From: Dyella kyungheensis
Lineage (GTDB): Bacteria; Pseudomonadota; Gammaproteobacteria; Xanthomonadales; Rhodanobacteraceae
Direction: 5' to 3'
Assembly (NCBI RefSeq): GCF_016905005.1
Contig: NZ_JADIKC010000009.1
Span: 1-64,000, forward strand
Length of the DNA stretch: 64,000 bases
The translations under genes were made by a program, and so were the position numbers. The notes beneath the pieces were generated by a model that saw only the letters and a list, made by a program, of their open reading frames with translations, was not told the origin of the DNA and did not search any database. This document shows positions 1 to 8,867 of this stretch, piece after piece. Positions within the stretch are counted from its first letter, which is position 1; each line of letters begins with the position of its first letter.

Positions 1-2
1 CC

Positions 3-140
3 AAAGGCACCGACCTATCGGGCTACTCGCAGGCTAAACTCGACGCCGTGGCCCGGGAGTTGAATGAGCGACCGCGCCAAACGTTGAACTTTGAAACACC
101 GGCCGAACGATTCCAGCAATGTGTTGCGTTGACCGGCTGA
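3..140 (+). pseudogene. IS30-family transposase, C-terminal fragment
   Basis: The reading frame is open from the window edge and ends at a TGA, giving 45 residues that finish in QQCVALTG. The stretch [18 protein letters not shown] is the signature of the extreme C-terminus of IS30-family DDE transposases (after the catalytic glutamate). Only the tail is visible, so I cannot tell whether the element to the left is intact. A 20-nt stretch around its stop codon recurs almost unchanged near 36867-36890, which suggests another copy of this element's right end there. Family assignment is from motif recognition; confidence is high for the family, unknown for intactness. Confidence 0.8.
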
Positions 141-164
141 AGCCGCAGTCGAAAGCGGACCTTC

Positions 165-521
165 CTAACGTGTCAAATAGACGATCCACTGGAGCCAATA
201 CCCGCAGTAAAACAGAAGGGCGAAGCCTATAAGCCAGAGCAGTCCCCATGCGCGCCGGGTTCGCAGCAGGTAGTACGGCAGATATGGCAGCCAGAACAAG
301 AACACTAGAAATCCGAACTCGAAGGGACGGTAGATGTTCTTTCGCTCGCGGCAGTCTAGATCCACCCAAAGTACGAGAAGGATGAGAAAGACCAGTGACC
401 AGGTCGCCTGAAATGGCAATCCAACGAGGCGACCAACGCTGAACAGCACAGCCTCGTAGGCTCCGACTACCAGCGACAGTATGGCCAGGGCCAAAAGCAA
501 CACCTTGCTATTGAGTGCCAC
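165..521 (-). CDS. small integral membrane protein, unknown function
   Basis: A 118-residue protein with about four hydrophobic segments (roughly residues 7-30, 35-53, 68-83 and 90-115) separated by short charged loops such as DLDCRERKN. The basic RTRRAW segment before the last helix fits a positive-inside loop. I recognise no family motif. It lies directly downstream of the IS30 fragment, in the opposite direction, with a hairpin repeat copy near 620. The coding potential (membrane pattern, sensible start) supports a real gene, but no function can be assigned. Confidence 0.6.
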   Translation of the reverse strand: MALNSKVLLLALAILSLVVGAYEAVLFSVGRLVGLPFQATWSLVFLILLVLWVDLDCRERKNIYRPFEFGFLVFLFWLPYLPYYLLRTRRAWGLLWLIGFALLFYCGYWLQWIVYLTR

Positions 522-619
522 AGCGCCCCCTTTGCGCCCGTGGATTAGAGCGATGCTGCCGATCCCTTATGGAATCAGCCGTACCCAACAATATGAAGGG
601 CAAAGCGTCGGCCGGCAAC

Positions 620-641
620 GTCTGCTTCGGATCGAGCGGAC
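620..641 (+). repeat. hairpin repeat, copy of the family at 36.4-38.2 kb
   Basis: The sequence GTCTGCTTCGGATCGAGCGG followed by AC has complementary ends and matches the consensus of the 22-27 nt hairpins that follow each small gene at 36.4-38.2 kb. It lies between two short membrane-protein genes on the minus strand. Confidence 0.55.
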
Positions 642-668
642 ATGCGAACTAAGTGCGAACAAACGTCT

Positions 669-833
669 TCATGTGTAAAAAAGCCCAGCCAATCCGATTA
701 AAACGAACATGCCCGCTATGGCCGTTGCGCCTCCAACGGTTCCCGTTAGGAAGTAGCCCGCGACCCAGACAATCGCAACGATTGCTGCGCTTTTAGCCAT
801 CCAAGGGCTGCGCTTCTCATCAGATGACCTCAT
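669..833 (-). CDS. 54-residue membrane protein
   Basis: A short frame on the minus strand starts at ATG 833 and encodes 54 residues. A charged N-terminus (MRSSDEKRSPWMAK) is followed by two hydrophobic helices (about residues 15-30 and 34-53) and the protein ends in LFYT. Composition is typical of a small inner-membrane protein. It shares orientation with the 118-residue membrane protein at 165-521. No family is recognised. The regular hydrophobic pattern argues against chance, but the length keeps confidence moderate. Confidence 0.5.
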   Translation of the reverse strand: MRSSDEKRSPWMAKSAAIVAIVWVAGYFLTGTVGGATAIAGMFVLIGLAGLFYT

Positions 834-888
834 AAACGCCAAACCTTTGCCCCACTAAGGCCTACTTTGCCTGGACCGTCGCGCATCA

Positions 889-1293
889 TCAGGGTCCATT
901 GTCCGGAGCATCGGGAGAGCGCAGAAATTGCTGATCGAGTTGCTTGGTCCTTTGCTCCGTCAGCTCTTTCAAACAGGCATTTCGCATCAAGCCGCGGATG
1001 GTTCCTTGCTGCCAGCGGTCGTAGACGGCATTGCAGTTCGCGTCCCGAAACTTCACCCATGCCCGCTGCGCCTCTACCAGGTCGGCTCGGGTCGAGTAGC
1101 CGTTCGCCTCATCCTGGCTGCTTTTGAAGGCATCCAGGACTCGCTTGTACATTTCATTGAGCGCCAAATCCGCCTTCTGATAGTCCTTGTAAGCGCACTC
1201 GTTGATGTCTGGAGTCGTCATGGCCTTGTCGCAATCCATGGCCAGGCAGGCTGCCGGCAAGAGTGCCAAGAGCGAAACAAGTAGCTTCAACAT
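889..1293 (-). CDS. LprI-like (DUF1311) secreted protein
   Basis: The start at 1293 is chosen because GGAG lies 6 nt upstream and the protein then begins with a clean signal peptide (MLKLLVSLLALLPAACLA). The mature part of about 115 residues carries the DUF1311/LprI pattern: early cysteines (MDCDKA, INECAY), LALNEMYKRVLDAF, AQRAWVKFRDANC and a final cysteine in MRNACLKELTEQR. DUF1311 proteins include lysozyme inhibitors of the LprI type and act in the periplasm or as lipoproteins. The LPAAC segment is only a poor lipobox, so signal peptidase I cleavage is as likely. An inhibitor role is family inference only. Confidence 0.75.
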   Translation of the reverse strand: MLKLLVSLLALLPAACLAMDCDKAMTTPDINECAYKDYQKADLALNEMYKRVLDAFKSSQDEANGYSTRADLVEAQRAWVKFRDANCNAVYDRWQQGTIRGLMRNACLKELTEQRTKQLDQQFLRSPDAPDNGP

Positions 1294-1359
1294 GTGCACT
1301 CCGTTCGAAAGGTGCGCTTTGGATCGTATGCCGATGCTTGGTGGCGCCACCATCCGCAC

Positions 1360-1680
1360 TCAACCGCCAAATGGATGAAAAAGCATAAGCATCCAGACGA
1401 TCGTGTAACAGGTGAAGACGCGCGACGACGCAAAAGGCCAATAGTCACTGGCGGGCGATCTCCCGTGGACTGCTGCATGCCAGCCGAATCGGGCGAAGCA
1501 GAGCATGCCAGGCAGGCTGGCGAACAACTGCCACTGGAGCGAAGGTTGTTCGCGTGTCCAGATAGCGATGCCGGTACCGGCCAGAGCAACGACACTCGCC
1601 AGCACGATGAGTGCCGCAAGAATTCGAAACGGCCAGCGAACGGACTTTCTTGGTTGGATGGCTGATGACGCGATGTCCAT
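1360..1680 (-). CDS. hypothetical membrane protein, 106 aa
   Basis: The frame from ATG 1680 gives 106 residues. A basic N-terminus (QPRKSVRWPFR) precedes a strong transmembrane helix at about residues 19-41, and weaker hydrophobic stretches lie near 51-66 and 88-104. The purine-rich stretch GAAAGGGA lies upstream of the start. It is in line with the LprI-like gene downstream on the same strand, 66 nt apart. I do not recognise the family. Confidence 0.5.
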   Translation of the reverse strand: MDIASSAIQPRKSVRWPFRILAALIVLASVVALAGTGIAIWTREQPSLQWQLFASLPGMLCFARFGWHAAVHGRSPASDYWPFASSRVFTCYTIVWMLMLFHPFGG

Positions 1681-1895
1681 TCCGATATCCCTTTCCCTCT
1701 GCAGACCCGATAACGCTCGCACAGCGAAGCGACCCGGCCCAGTGCCGGTCTCTGCCATGGGTCGAAAGCGGCCACGGTAGCGTATGCCAAGCCTTCGAGC
1801 CCGGGCCAATCGGCGTGGGCCGGGATGCCCTGGGCATCCGCAAACCCCGCCGCATCCCTCCCCCGGGCCATTTTCCGCCCATGCTGCGCCACCGC

Positions 1896-1911
1896 TTGAC
1901 ACCGGTGTCAA
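1896..1911. promoter_or_regulatory. probable LacI-family operator
   Basis: TTGACACCGGTGTCAA is a perfect 16-bp palindrome with a central CG, 47 nt before the glucokinase start. Central-CG palindromes of this size are typical LacI-family operators. The left half doubles as a TTGACA -35 box, so bound repressor would block transcription of the whole sugar locus. The likely binder is the LacI-family regulator at 12980. I did not see a second copy within the locus. Confidence 0.55.
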
Positions 1912-1957
1912 TGTCGTTACACGCTGATGACGAATCCAATGCGGGGGCGCGCTGGAC

Positions 1958-3013
1958 GTGGCACATAACCATTCGACTCGAGTGGCGGGGATAACCGCGA
2001 TACCGTTTCTGGCGGCCGATATTGGCGGCACGCACGGGCGTGTCGCGCTTATGCGCGGCTCGCCAGGCGGGGCCGGCGGGGTGGAGACGCTCGCCTATCG
2101 CGTGTTCATGTGCGCGGAATTTCCCTCGCTGGCGGAACTGCTGCAGGCGTTCGTGGACGCCGAGGTGCGGACCCCGGTGAAGCACTGCGTGCTGGCATGC
2201 GCGGGACAGGCCATGGGCGAGGAGGTCGTGAACGACAACCTCGCCTGGCCCATCCAGCTGATGCCCCTGCGTCACGCGCTGGGCCTGGACGAGATTGCCG
2301 TGCTCAACGACTTCGAAGCGCTGGCCTATGCGCTCGATGGCTCGCTCGCCAACGACGGCCGCCATCTGTGCGGACCGAATGCGCATACCCGTGGACCGAC
2401 CCTGGTGATCGGACCGGGCACGGGCCTTGGCGCGGCGGTGCACATTCCCGGCACCGGCGGCGGCTTCGTGCTGGCGACGGAAGCCGGCCAGATGGATTTC
2501 GCGCCGAACTCGGTCCGCGAGCGCGAACTGCTCGCGAAGCTGGCACCGGAAGGCGGCTACGTGCCGTTCGAGCACATCGTGTCGGGCCCCGGCCTGCTGT
2601 CGGTCTACGTGACGTTGTGCGCGCTGGATGGAACGACACCAACGCTGGCGGTTCCCGAAGCGATCACCACGGCAGCCGTAGCGCGCAGCGACGCAAAGGC
2701 AGTGGAAGCCGTGGAGATCTTCTGTGGTGCGCTGGGAAGTTTTACCGGCAACCTCGCAATGTCTTTCATGGCGACGGGCGGCGTGTATCTGGCCGGCGGC
2801 TTTCTCTCATCCATCGTCGAGCTGCTGAAGCGCAGCGTGTTCGAAGAACGCTTCCTGCATGGGCGCAGTGCGCGAGCGCTGCTGTCGCAAGTGCCCGTGT
2901 GGGTGACGGAGCACGGCCACCACGGCGTGCAAGGCGCGGCGCAGTGGTATCTCAGGCATGGCATGGCCGCACCGGGAGCGCTGCAACCGGCCGCGGCAGG
3001 CGGTGTGCCATGA
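1958..3013 (+). CDS. glk: glucokinase (Glk family)
   Basis: ATP-dependent hexokinase of the bacterial Glk family (EC 2.7.1.2), cytoplasmic, 351 aa from a GTG start; a GTG eight codons further in is an alternative. Visible motifs are the phosphate-binding LAADIGGTHGRV (about residues 18-29), the catalytic aspartate in LNDFEALAYA (about 115), the nucleotide loop GPGTGLG, and EHIVSGPGL, whose Glu contacts sugar. In E. coli Glk the sugar-binding segment reads EGGHVDFAPN; here it reads EAGQMDFAPN, so the sugar-contacting His is Gln. This may shift specificity towards another hexose. It is the first gene of the locus, preceded by a palindromic operator, and its stop overlaps the start of the hexosaminidase by 4 nt. 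Confidence 0.88.
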   Translation: MAHNHSTRVAGITAIPFLAADIGGTHGRVALMRGSPGGAGGVETLAYRVFMCAEFPSLAELLQAFVDAEVRTPVKHCVLACAGQAMGEEVVNDNLAWPIQLMPLRHALGLDEIAVLNDFEALAYALDGSLANDGRHLCGPNAHTRGPTLVIGPGTGLGAAVHIPGTGGGFVLATEAGQMDFAPNSVRERELLAKLAPEGGYVPFEHIVSGPGLLSVYVTLCALDGTTPTLAVPEAITTAAVARSDAKAVEAVEIFCGALGSFTGNLAMSFMATGGVYLAGGFLSSIVELLKRSVFEERFLHGRSARALLSQVPVWVTEHGHHGVQGAAQWYLRHGMAAPGALQPAAAGGVP

Positions 3014-5346
3014 AGCGCATCGCGACATCGGCTTTGCTTTGCTGCGCCGCCATGGCTTGGCTCGCCGCTACGGGCACGGTTATTGCCGCGCCTGCCGCCA
3101 CCCCATGGTCATTGCTGCCGCAACCGGCGAAGGTCAGCCCGGCCGGTTCGGGTTCGGTGGATATCGCCGATGGTGCCGCCGTCTCGGTGCGCGGCGCGGA
3201 TCGCGAACAAGTGCAGTCCATCGCGGAACGCTTCGCACAGCGCATCGCCGACACCCATGCATTGCATTTGCGCATGGCGGCGTCGGATTCGGCGCATCCT
3301 GCGATCACTTTCGAAGTGAACCCGGCCGTCGACGTGACGGACGATGCCGGCTATCGCATCACGATCAATGACGATGGCATCCGGGTCGCGGCACGCACGC
3401 CGCGCGGTGCGTTCTACGGCAGCGTCACCCTGTGGCAGCTGCTGACGCCTGCCGGATGGACGCGAGGCGCGCCGGTCAAGGTGGCCTATGGCGTCATCGA
3501 CGATCATCCGCGTTTTGCATGGCGCGCACTGTTGCTCGACTCCGGCCGGCACTTCCAGAGCGTGGCCGAGATCAAGCAGCTGATCGACTGGATGTCGCTC
3601 AACAAGCTCAACGTGTTGCTCTGGCACCTCACCGAGGACCAGGGCTGGCGCCTGGAGATCAACAAGTATCCCGAGCTCACGAAAACCGGTTCGTGCCGCG
3701 AGGCCGCCGGCTTCGACAGCGATCTGACCGGTTCTGCGGACAAGCCTTACTGCGGTTTCTACACGCAGGCCGAGGCGCGCGAAATCGTGCGCTATGCCGC
3801 CGAGCGCTTTGTGGATGTGGTGCCGGAGATCGACCTTCCCGGTCATTCGCAGGCCGCCATCGCCGCCTATCCGTGGCTCGGCGTCACCGGCAAGCGTCCG
3901 GCCGTGTGGACCGATTGGGGCGTCAGTCCGTGGCTGCTAAAGCCCGATCAGAAGACCTTGCAGTTCGTCGATGACGTGCTCGATGAAGTGATGCAGCTGT
4001 TCCCGTCGCACTACATCTCCATCGGGGGCGACGAGGCGGACAAGCAGCAGTGGAACGCCTCGCCGGAGGTGCGTGCGCAGATGCACAAGCTCGGCCTGGC
4101 GAACATGGATCAGCTGCAGGGCTGGTTCATGCAGCAGATCGCCACGCATCTGGTCAAGCATGGCCGCACGCCGGTGGGCTGGGATGACGAGCTGGCTGCC
4201 GGCATCGCGTTGCCGACCTCGCAGGTGGTGATGTCCTGGCATGGCGACCACAACGAGCGCATCGCGTTGGCTGCCCTCAAGCAAGGCCACGATGTGGTCA
4301 TGACGCCGCAGGAATCGCTGTACTTCGATCACGTTCAATCCGACCTGCCCGACGAATGGCCGGGGCCGCCGCCCGCGGGGACGTTGCGCGAGGCCTATGA
4401 CACCATCGTCATCCCGAAGGGCGCGAGCACGAACGAAGCGCAGCACGTCATCGGCGTGCAGGCGGGCCTGTGGACCGAGCAGATGTCCACCTTTGCGCAT
4501 GATCAGCACGCCGTATTCCCGCGTGTGGCGGCGCTGGCTGAACTCGGCTGGTCGCCCGCGGGCGCACGCGACTGGAACGGCTTTCTGCAACGCCTGCCGG
4601 CGGAGTTGGCGCGCTACCAGGCGCTGGGCATCGGCTACGCGGACAGCGCGTTCGCACCCGCCTATCAGGTGACTGCAGCGGCCAACGGCGGATTCCGGAT
4701 CACGCTGTCCAATCAGGTGCGATTCGGCACGATCCGTTACACCACGGACGGCTCCGAACCGAACCCTAAGTCCACGGCGTACGACGCGCCATTCACGCTG
4801 CCGTCCAATGCAACGGTGCGCGCCACTACGTTTGCCGCGGACGGCTTCCCACTTGCCGCGCCGCGTTCACAGGTGCTGGATGCATCCACCTTGCTGAGCC
4901 GCGACGGCAGCGCACTGGCCACCTGTTCCAAGCAACCGCCTTCGCGCCTGCAGGGTGCCAAGCCGGCACAGGGAACCCGGCCCGTGTACTCGGTCGATAT
5001 CGGCAATGCGTGCTGGCTGTGGCCGAATGCGCCGCTGCACGGCGTCACGCACGTCGAGGTGACGGCCGAGCGAATTCCATGGCGCTTTGGCGACGAAGCC
5101 AAGGACGCTGTGGTGCACGGCAAGACCGGCGCGGCCGGCGCCTTTGAGATCCACGCCGAAACCTGCACGGGTCCGCTGTTGGCCCGTTTGCCGCTGGACA
5201 ACGCGGCGCAGGCGAAGGGACAGATTCGAGTCGATGCAAACGTTGCCATGCTGGTGGGGACCGGCATGCGCAATCTGTGTGTCTTCGCTACCGGCGATCC
5301 GCGCGATGGCCAGTGGGCGTTGGCACGCATGGCGTTTTCGAAATAG
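3010..5346 (+). CDS. beta-N-acetylhexosaminidase, GH20
   Basis: Exported GH20 enzyme of 778 aa that removes terminal N-acetylhexosamine from chitooligosaccharides or glycans. The start at 3010 overlaps the glk stop (ATGA), and a signal peptide follows (MKRIATSALLCCAAMAWLAA). Then come a GH20 N-terminal domain, the TIM barrel with WHLTEDQGWR and EIDLPGHSQAA, and the catalytic Asp-Glu pair in SIGGDEADKQQW (D341, E342). A C-terminal chitobiase-type domain carries YTTDGSEPN (about 577-585), followed by about 170 further residues. Length and domain order match the Xanthomonas-type family. In the frame upstream of 3010 the open reading is only a shadow of glk. Likely periplasmic. Confidence 0.93.
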   Translation: MKRIATSALLCCAAMAWLAATGTVIAAPAATPWSLLPQPAKVSPAGSGSVDIADGAAVSVRGADREQVQSIAERFAQRIADTHALHLRMAASDSAHPAITFEVNPAVDVTDDAGYRITINDDGIRVAARTPRGAFYGSVTLWQLLTPAGWTRGAPVKVAYGVIDDHPRFAWRALLLDSGRHFQSVAEIKQLIDWMSLNKLNVLLWHLTEDQGWRLEINKYPELTKTGSCREAAGFDSDLTGSADKPYCGFYTQAEAREIVRYAAERFVDVVPEIDLPGHSQAAIAAYPWLGVTGKRPAVWTDWGVSPWLLKPDQKTLQFVDDVLDEVMQLFPSHYISIGGDEADKQQWNASPEVRAQMHKLGLANMDQLQGWFMQQIATHLVKHGRTPVGWDDELAAGIALPTSQVVMSWHGDHNERIALAALKQGHDVVMTPQESLYFDHVQSDLPDEWPGPPPAGTLREAYDTIVIPKGASTNEAQHVIGVQAGLWTEQMSTFAHDQHAVFPRVAALAELGWSPAGARDWNGFLQRLPAELARYQALGIGYADSAFAPAYQVTAAANGGFRITLSNQVRFGTIRYTTDGSEPNPKSTAYDAPFTLPSNATVRATTFAADGFPLAAPRSQVLDASTLLSRDGSALATCSKQPPSRLQGAKPAQGTRPVYSVDIGNACWLWPNAPLHGVTHVEVTAERIPWRFGDEAKDAVVHGKTGAAGAFEIHAETCTGPLLARLPLDNAAQAKGQIRVDANVAMLVGTGMRNLCVFATGDPRDGQWALARMAFSK

Positions 5347-5539
5347 GCGGTACGCGGGACGGACGTCCCGTGCAGCAGTACTGAGCAAGCGGCGTTGGCT
5401 TTCGGAGCCAGGGCTGGGGAGAACGAGAAGCAGCATCACGACGGCGTGCGAACTCGCAGGCACCGCCGGGTTACACGCGTTTTTGCAATTCCACGGAGCA
5501 CCTGAGGTTCGACAGGCAACACCAACGAGGCCCACGCCC

Positions 5540-8500
5540 ATGTCCACCGTACTTCGCAAGCATCCATTGTCATTTGCCATCACCGTGTCGCTGTTCGCCG
5601 TCGTGTCGACGTCAGCGGCAGCATCGACCTTCTTCGATGCGCAGCAGGATGGCCAGTCCGCGCAGAGCACCACCACGACCACCGCGCCCCCGGCGCCGGA
5701 CGCCAAGAAGACGGACGGCCAGGCGGCCACCGGCGATGCGTCCAAGAACGCCACCAATCTCTCGGCGGTCAATGTCACCGGCGTGCGCGCTTCGCAGATG
5801 CGCGCCATCGACGTGAAACGCGACGCCGCCAACATCCAGGACAGCATCACCGCCGAAAACATCGGCGCCCTGCCCGACACCACCATCACCGACTCGCTGC
5901 AGCGCGTGACCGGCGTGCAGATCAATCGCGACGCGGGCGTGGGTACCTCGGTGGACGTGCGCGGCCTGCCGCAGGTCGGCACCATGTTGAACGGCGAAGT
6001 GTTCATCACGGCGGACCAGATCGATTCGCAGCAGCCCGATTTCAGCATGCTGCCGTCGACGCTGTTCCATGGCGTGGATGTGATCAAGTCGCCGACGGCC
6101 AGCACCACCGACGGCGGCATCAGCGGCGCCATCGACCTGCATACGTACCGGCCGTGGGATCTGCCCAGCGGCTTTACCTACAGTTATTCGGCCAATGGCG
6201 AGCGCGGCAGCACCACGCAGCACACGGGACCGGAAGGCAACGGCCTCATTTCGTACAACGACAACGGGCACTGGGGCCTGCTGATCTCCGGCGACTTTTC
6301 CAATACGCGCCGCATGAATGCGACCGAAGGCCTGGACCAGTACGGCGTGGTGCTCAACGGCGAGAACGCCGCCAGTGCCGGCGGTTACAACGGCTTCCTG
6401 ACGCCGTGGAACGGCGCGCCGATTCCGTCCAAGATCGTGCAGAACGCCGACGGCAGCGTGGATGTGAACGGCGACGGCAAATCCAACGGCGTGTTCATGG
6501 GCAGCCAGGACATCGGCCTCAACGACATCATCACCCAGCGCAAGCGCAAGTCGGGCAACGCATCGTTCCAGTTCGACTTCGGTAGTGGCCTGACCGGTAC
6601 CGCCGACTACTTCTATTCCTCGCAGCGCGAGTACGACCGCAATGTCGGCATCCAGTTCAACTCCACCAACTGGCAGGGCGCCACCTACGTGCCGCTGCAG
6701 TCGCGCAATACCGGGGCACCCGCGCTGGGTTCGTACGGCACGCCGGAACCGGGCTGGGAAGGTTCGCAGTACTACACCACGCAGCAGTATGAAAAGTGGC
6801 CTGGCGACGTGGAGTCGTATTCGCAAATCATCCAGAAGAGTTCGGTGGCAAGAAACCTCAACCTGCAGCTGGACTACGACAACGGCGGCCCGTTTACGGC
6901 AAGCCTGCGCGGCATCCGCGACACGGCATCGCAGTCGTTCCAGGAATCGGACGTCAATATTTCCGACTCGGACGGCGCGCTGTGGCCTAACGTGCTGATG
7001 GACGGCGTGGACCCCAATTCGGTGCCGCCGGGCACCATGGTCTATCCCGCGCAGCTGGGCGGCAACCGAGTATTCAACGCCAACGGTATTCCACAGAACA
7101 CCATACCGATCATCGCCAACTTCAACGGCCGCTATATCAAGGTCGATGTGCCGCCGTCGCTGGCCAACAACTTTGCCAACCCTGCCGACTGGACGCTGAA
7201 AACGCTGGAATCGTCGGGCGACTACAACCGGCAGGTCGCGCTCAACGCCTTGCGCTTCGACGGCAAGTACGATTTCCAGGACGGATTCAAGCTGGAATTC
7301 GGCGTACGCAACAGCATCCGCAGCGCCGACAACCAAGGCTGGACGCTGGAAGCACCGGTGTACGCCGGCATGGGGGCCAGCGATCCGGCAGGCTGTCTGG
7401 TGCGCTATGTCGGCGCCGACGTGGTGTTGAACAGCGGCTCGTGTACCGCCGGCAATGAGCAGGGCTATTTCCGCGCCGGACCGCTGTCGGCCATCTCGAT
7501 GCCCAACACCGCCGCGCCGCTCGCCAACAACTTCAAGCAGTACAACAATCTGCTCGGCTCGGGCATCAACTTCTGGGCGATCGACCCCAATGCGATGGTC
7601 AACCCCATCGCTTACTGGAACTCGCTCTATCCGGGCACGCAGCAAGTGGCTGAGCCCGGCACCACCTGGGCCGTGCGCCTGAAGGAGCTGTCGGGCTACC
7701 TGCAGGGTGATTTCAACGGCACGATGTGGGACATGCCATTCAGCGGCAACGTCGGCGTGCGCCTGATCCGCACCAACCTCGATGTGACCCAGCACCTCAG
7801 CGGCGACCCGGGTGCCTATGGCGACGAACCGGCAGACGTGGGCACGGCAACGACCAAGCGCAGTTACCAAGACGTGCTGCCATCGGCCAACTTCGCGCTG
7901 GACGTCACCGACAGCTTCAAGGTTCGACTGGCCTACTCCAAGAACATGATGCCGCTGGACTTGAGCACCTGGGGCGGCGGTCTTCAGCTCAACTACTCGC
8001 TGGCGGAAACGCCGCAAGGGCCGATCTTCCGCGTATCCAACGGTACGTCCACCGGCAATCCCGACCTCAACCCGTGGCGCTCCACCAACTTCGGCGCTTC
8101 GGCGGAGTACTACATCAACGAAACCAGCATGCTCAGCCTGGCGCTGTTCCGCATCAACGTGGACAGCTTCATCAAGAACGGCAGCGTGACCAACTGTACG
8201 TTGCCGGATGAAGACGGCGTGGTGCGCGATCACTGCATCGTGATCACCCAGCCCGTGCAGGGTACCGGCAACTCCATCCACGGCGCCGAGTTCGACTACC
8301 GTCAGGGCTTCACCTTCCTGCCGAGCTTTCTGTCGAAGACGGGCATGGAAATCAACGCCACGTATGCGCCCAGCAATTCGGGTGAAACGGATCTGGCCGG
8401 CAAGAAGATCCCGTTCCAGGACAACTCCACCAAGTCGGGCAACTTCATCCTGTGGTACCAGGACGATCATTTCCAGGCGCGCCTGGCCTACAACTACCGC

Positions 8501-8740
8501 TCGCGTCGCGCGGTGATGGACAGCGTGGGCGGCATCACCGGTCTGGAAATGTACGAGGCGCCGCAGAAGTACCTCGATGCGTCGATCTCGTACAAGTTCA
8601 GCAAGTACGCCGAAGTGTTCCTGGACGGCACCAACCTCACCAACGAGTACCAGAAGTACTACCTGGTGTGGCCGGACCAGCCGGGACACTCCACGTTCTC
8701 CGAGCGCATGTTCATGTTCGGCGTGCGTGGCCAGTGGTGA
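5540..8740 (+). CDS. TonB-dependent receptor, Xanthomonas/Caulobacter type
   Basis: Outer-membrane active transporter of 1066 aa. The start MSTVLRKHPLSF opens a signal peptide ending near TSAAAS. After a Thr/Ala/Pro linker comes NLSAVNVTGVRASQ, the usual entry to the plug in carbohydrate receptors of the TIGR01782 type. It is followed by the plug (ALPDTTITDSLQRVTGVQI, INRDAGVGTSVDVRGL) and a long barrel ending with an aromatic residue (GVRGQW). Its place between GH20 and GH2 genes predicts uptake of amino-sugar oligosaccharides; the ligand itself is inferred from context. The 193 nt before it could hold its own promoter, but I see no clear site. Confidence 0.92.
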   Translation: MSTVLRKHPLSFAITVSLFAVVSTSAAASTFFDAQQDGQSAQSTTTTTAPPAPDAKKTDGQAATGDASKNATNLSAVNVTGVRASQMRAIDVKRDAANIQDSITAENIGALPDTTITDSLQRVTGVQINRDAGVGTSVDVRGLPQVGTMLNGEVFITADQIDSQQPDFSMLPSTLFHGVDVIKSPTASTTDGGISGAIDLHTYRPWDLPSGFTYSYSANGERGSTTQHTGPEGNGLISYNDNGHWGLLISGDFSNTRRMNATEGLDQYGVVLNGENAASAGGYNGFLTPWNGAPIPSKIVQNADGSVDVNGDGKSNGVFMGSQDIGLNDIITQRKRKSGNASFQFDFGSGLTGTADYFYSSQREYDRNVGIQFNSTNWQGATYVPLQSRNTGAPALGSYGTPEPGWEGSQYYTTQQYEKWPGDVESYSQIIQKSSVARNLNLQLDYDNGGPFTASLRGIRDTASQSFQESDVNISDSDGALWPNVLMDGVDPNSVPPGTMVYPAQLGGNRVFNANGIPQNTIPIIANFNGRYIKVDVPPSLANNFANPADWTLKTLESSGDYNRQVALNALRFDGKYDFQDGFKLEFGVRNSIRSADNQGWTLEAPVYAGMGASDPAGCLVRYVGADVVLNSGSCTAGNEQGYFRAGPLSAISMPNTAAPLANNFKQYNNLLGSGINFWAIDPNAMVNPIAYWNSLYPGTQQVAEPGTTWAVRLKELSGYLQGDFNGTMWDMPFSGNVGVRLIRTNLDVTQHLSGDPGAYGDEPADVGTATTKRSYQDVLPSANFALDVTDSFKVRLAYSKNMMPLDLSTWGGGLQLNYSLAETPQGPIFRVSNGTSTGNPDLNPWRSTNFGASAEYYINETSMLSLALFRINVDSFIKNGSVTNCTLPDEDGVVRDHCIVITQPVQGTGNSIHGAEFDYRQGFTFLPSFLSKTGMEINATYAPSNSGETDLAGKKIPFQDNSTKSGNFILWYQDDHFQARLAYNYRSRRAVMDSVGGITGLEMYEAPQKYLDASISYKFSKYAEVFLDGTNLTNEYQKYYLVWPDQPGHSTFSERMFMFGVRGQW

Positions 8741-8767
8741 TGGAAGCATCTGTTTGACGGCTCGACG

Positions 8768-8795
8768 GCCCGTTCCCGTGTTCGCGGGAACGGGC
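8768..8795 (+). other. perfect 11-bp hairpin between receptor and permease genes
   Basis: GCCCGTTCCCG and its exact complement CGGGAACGGGC flank the 6-nt loop TGTTCG. It lies 28 nt after the receptor stop and has no T-tract, so it is more likely an RNA stabiliser or partial terminator that sets receptor and permease levels apart than a full terminator. Confidence 0.5.
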
Positions 8796-8867
8796 TGGCG
8801 CAACACCATCGTTCGTCGGGGCAGCTCGATCGATCGTCCGCTCGCAGCTCAACACGACAAGGCAACC

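Noticed and set aside
2110-3009. In-frame upstream extension of the hexosaminidase
   Set aside because: It overlaps glk in another frame and is Arg-rich. The true start is ATG 3010 with a signal peptide behind it.
5612-8809. Very long minus-strand open frame (about 1065 codons) opposite the TonB receptor
   Set aside because: It is His/Arg/Val-rich without domain pattern, as is usual for the antisense frame of GC-rich genes, while the plus strand encodes a full receptor.
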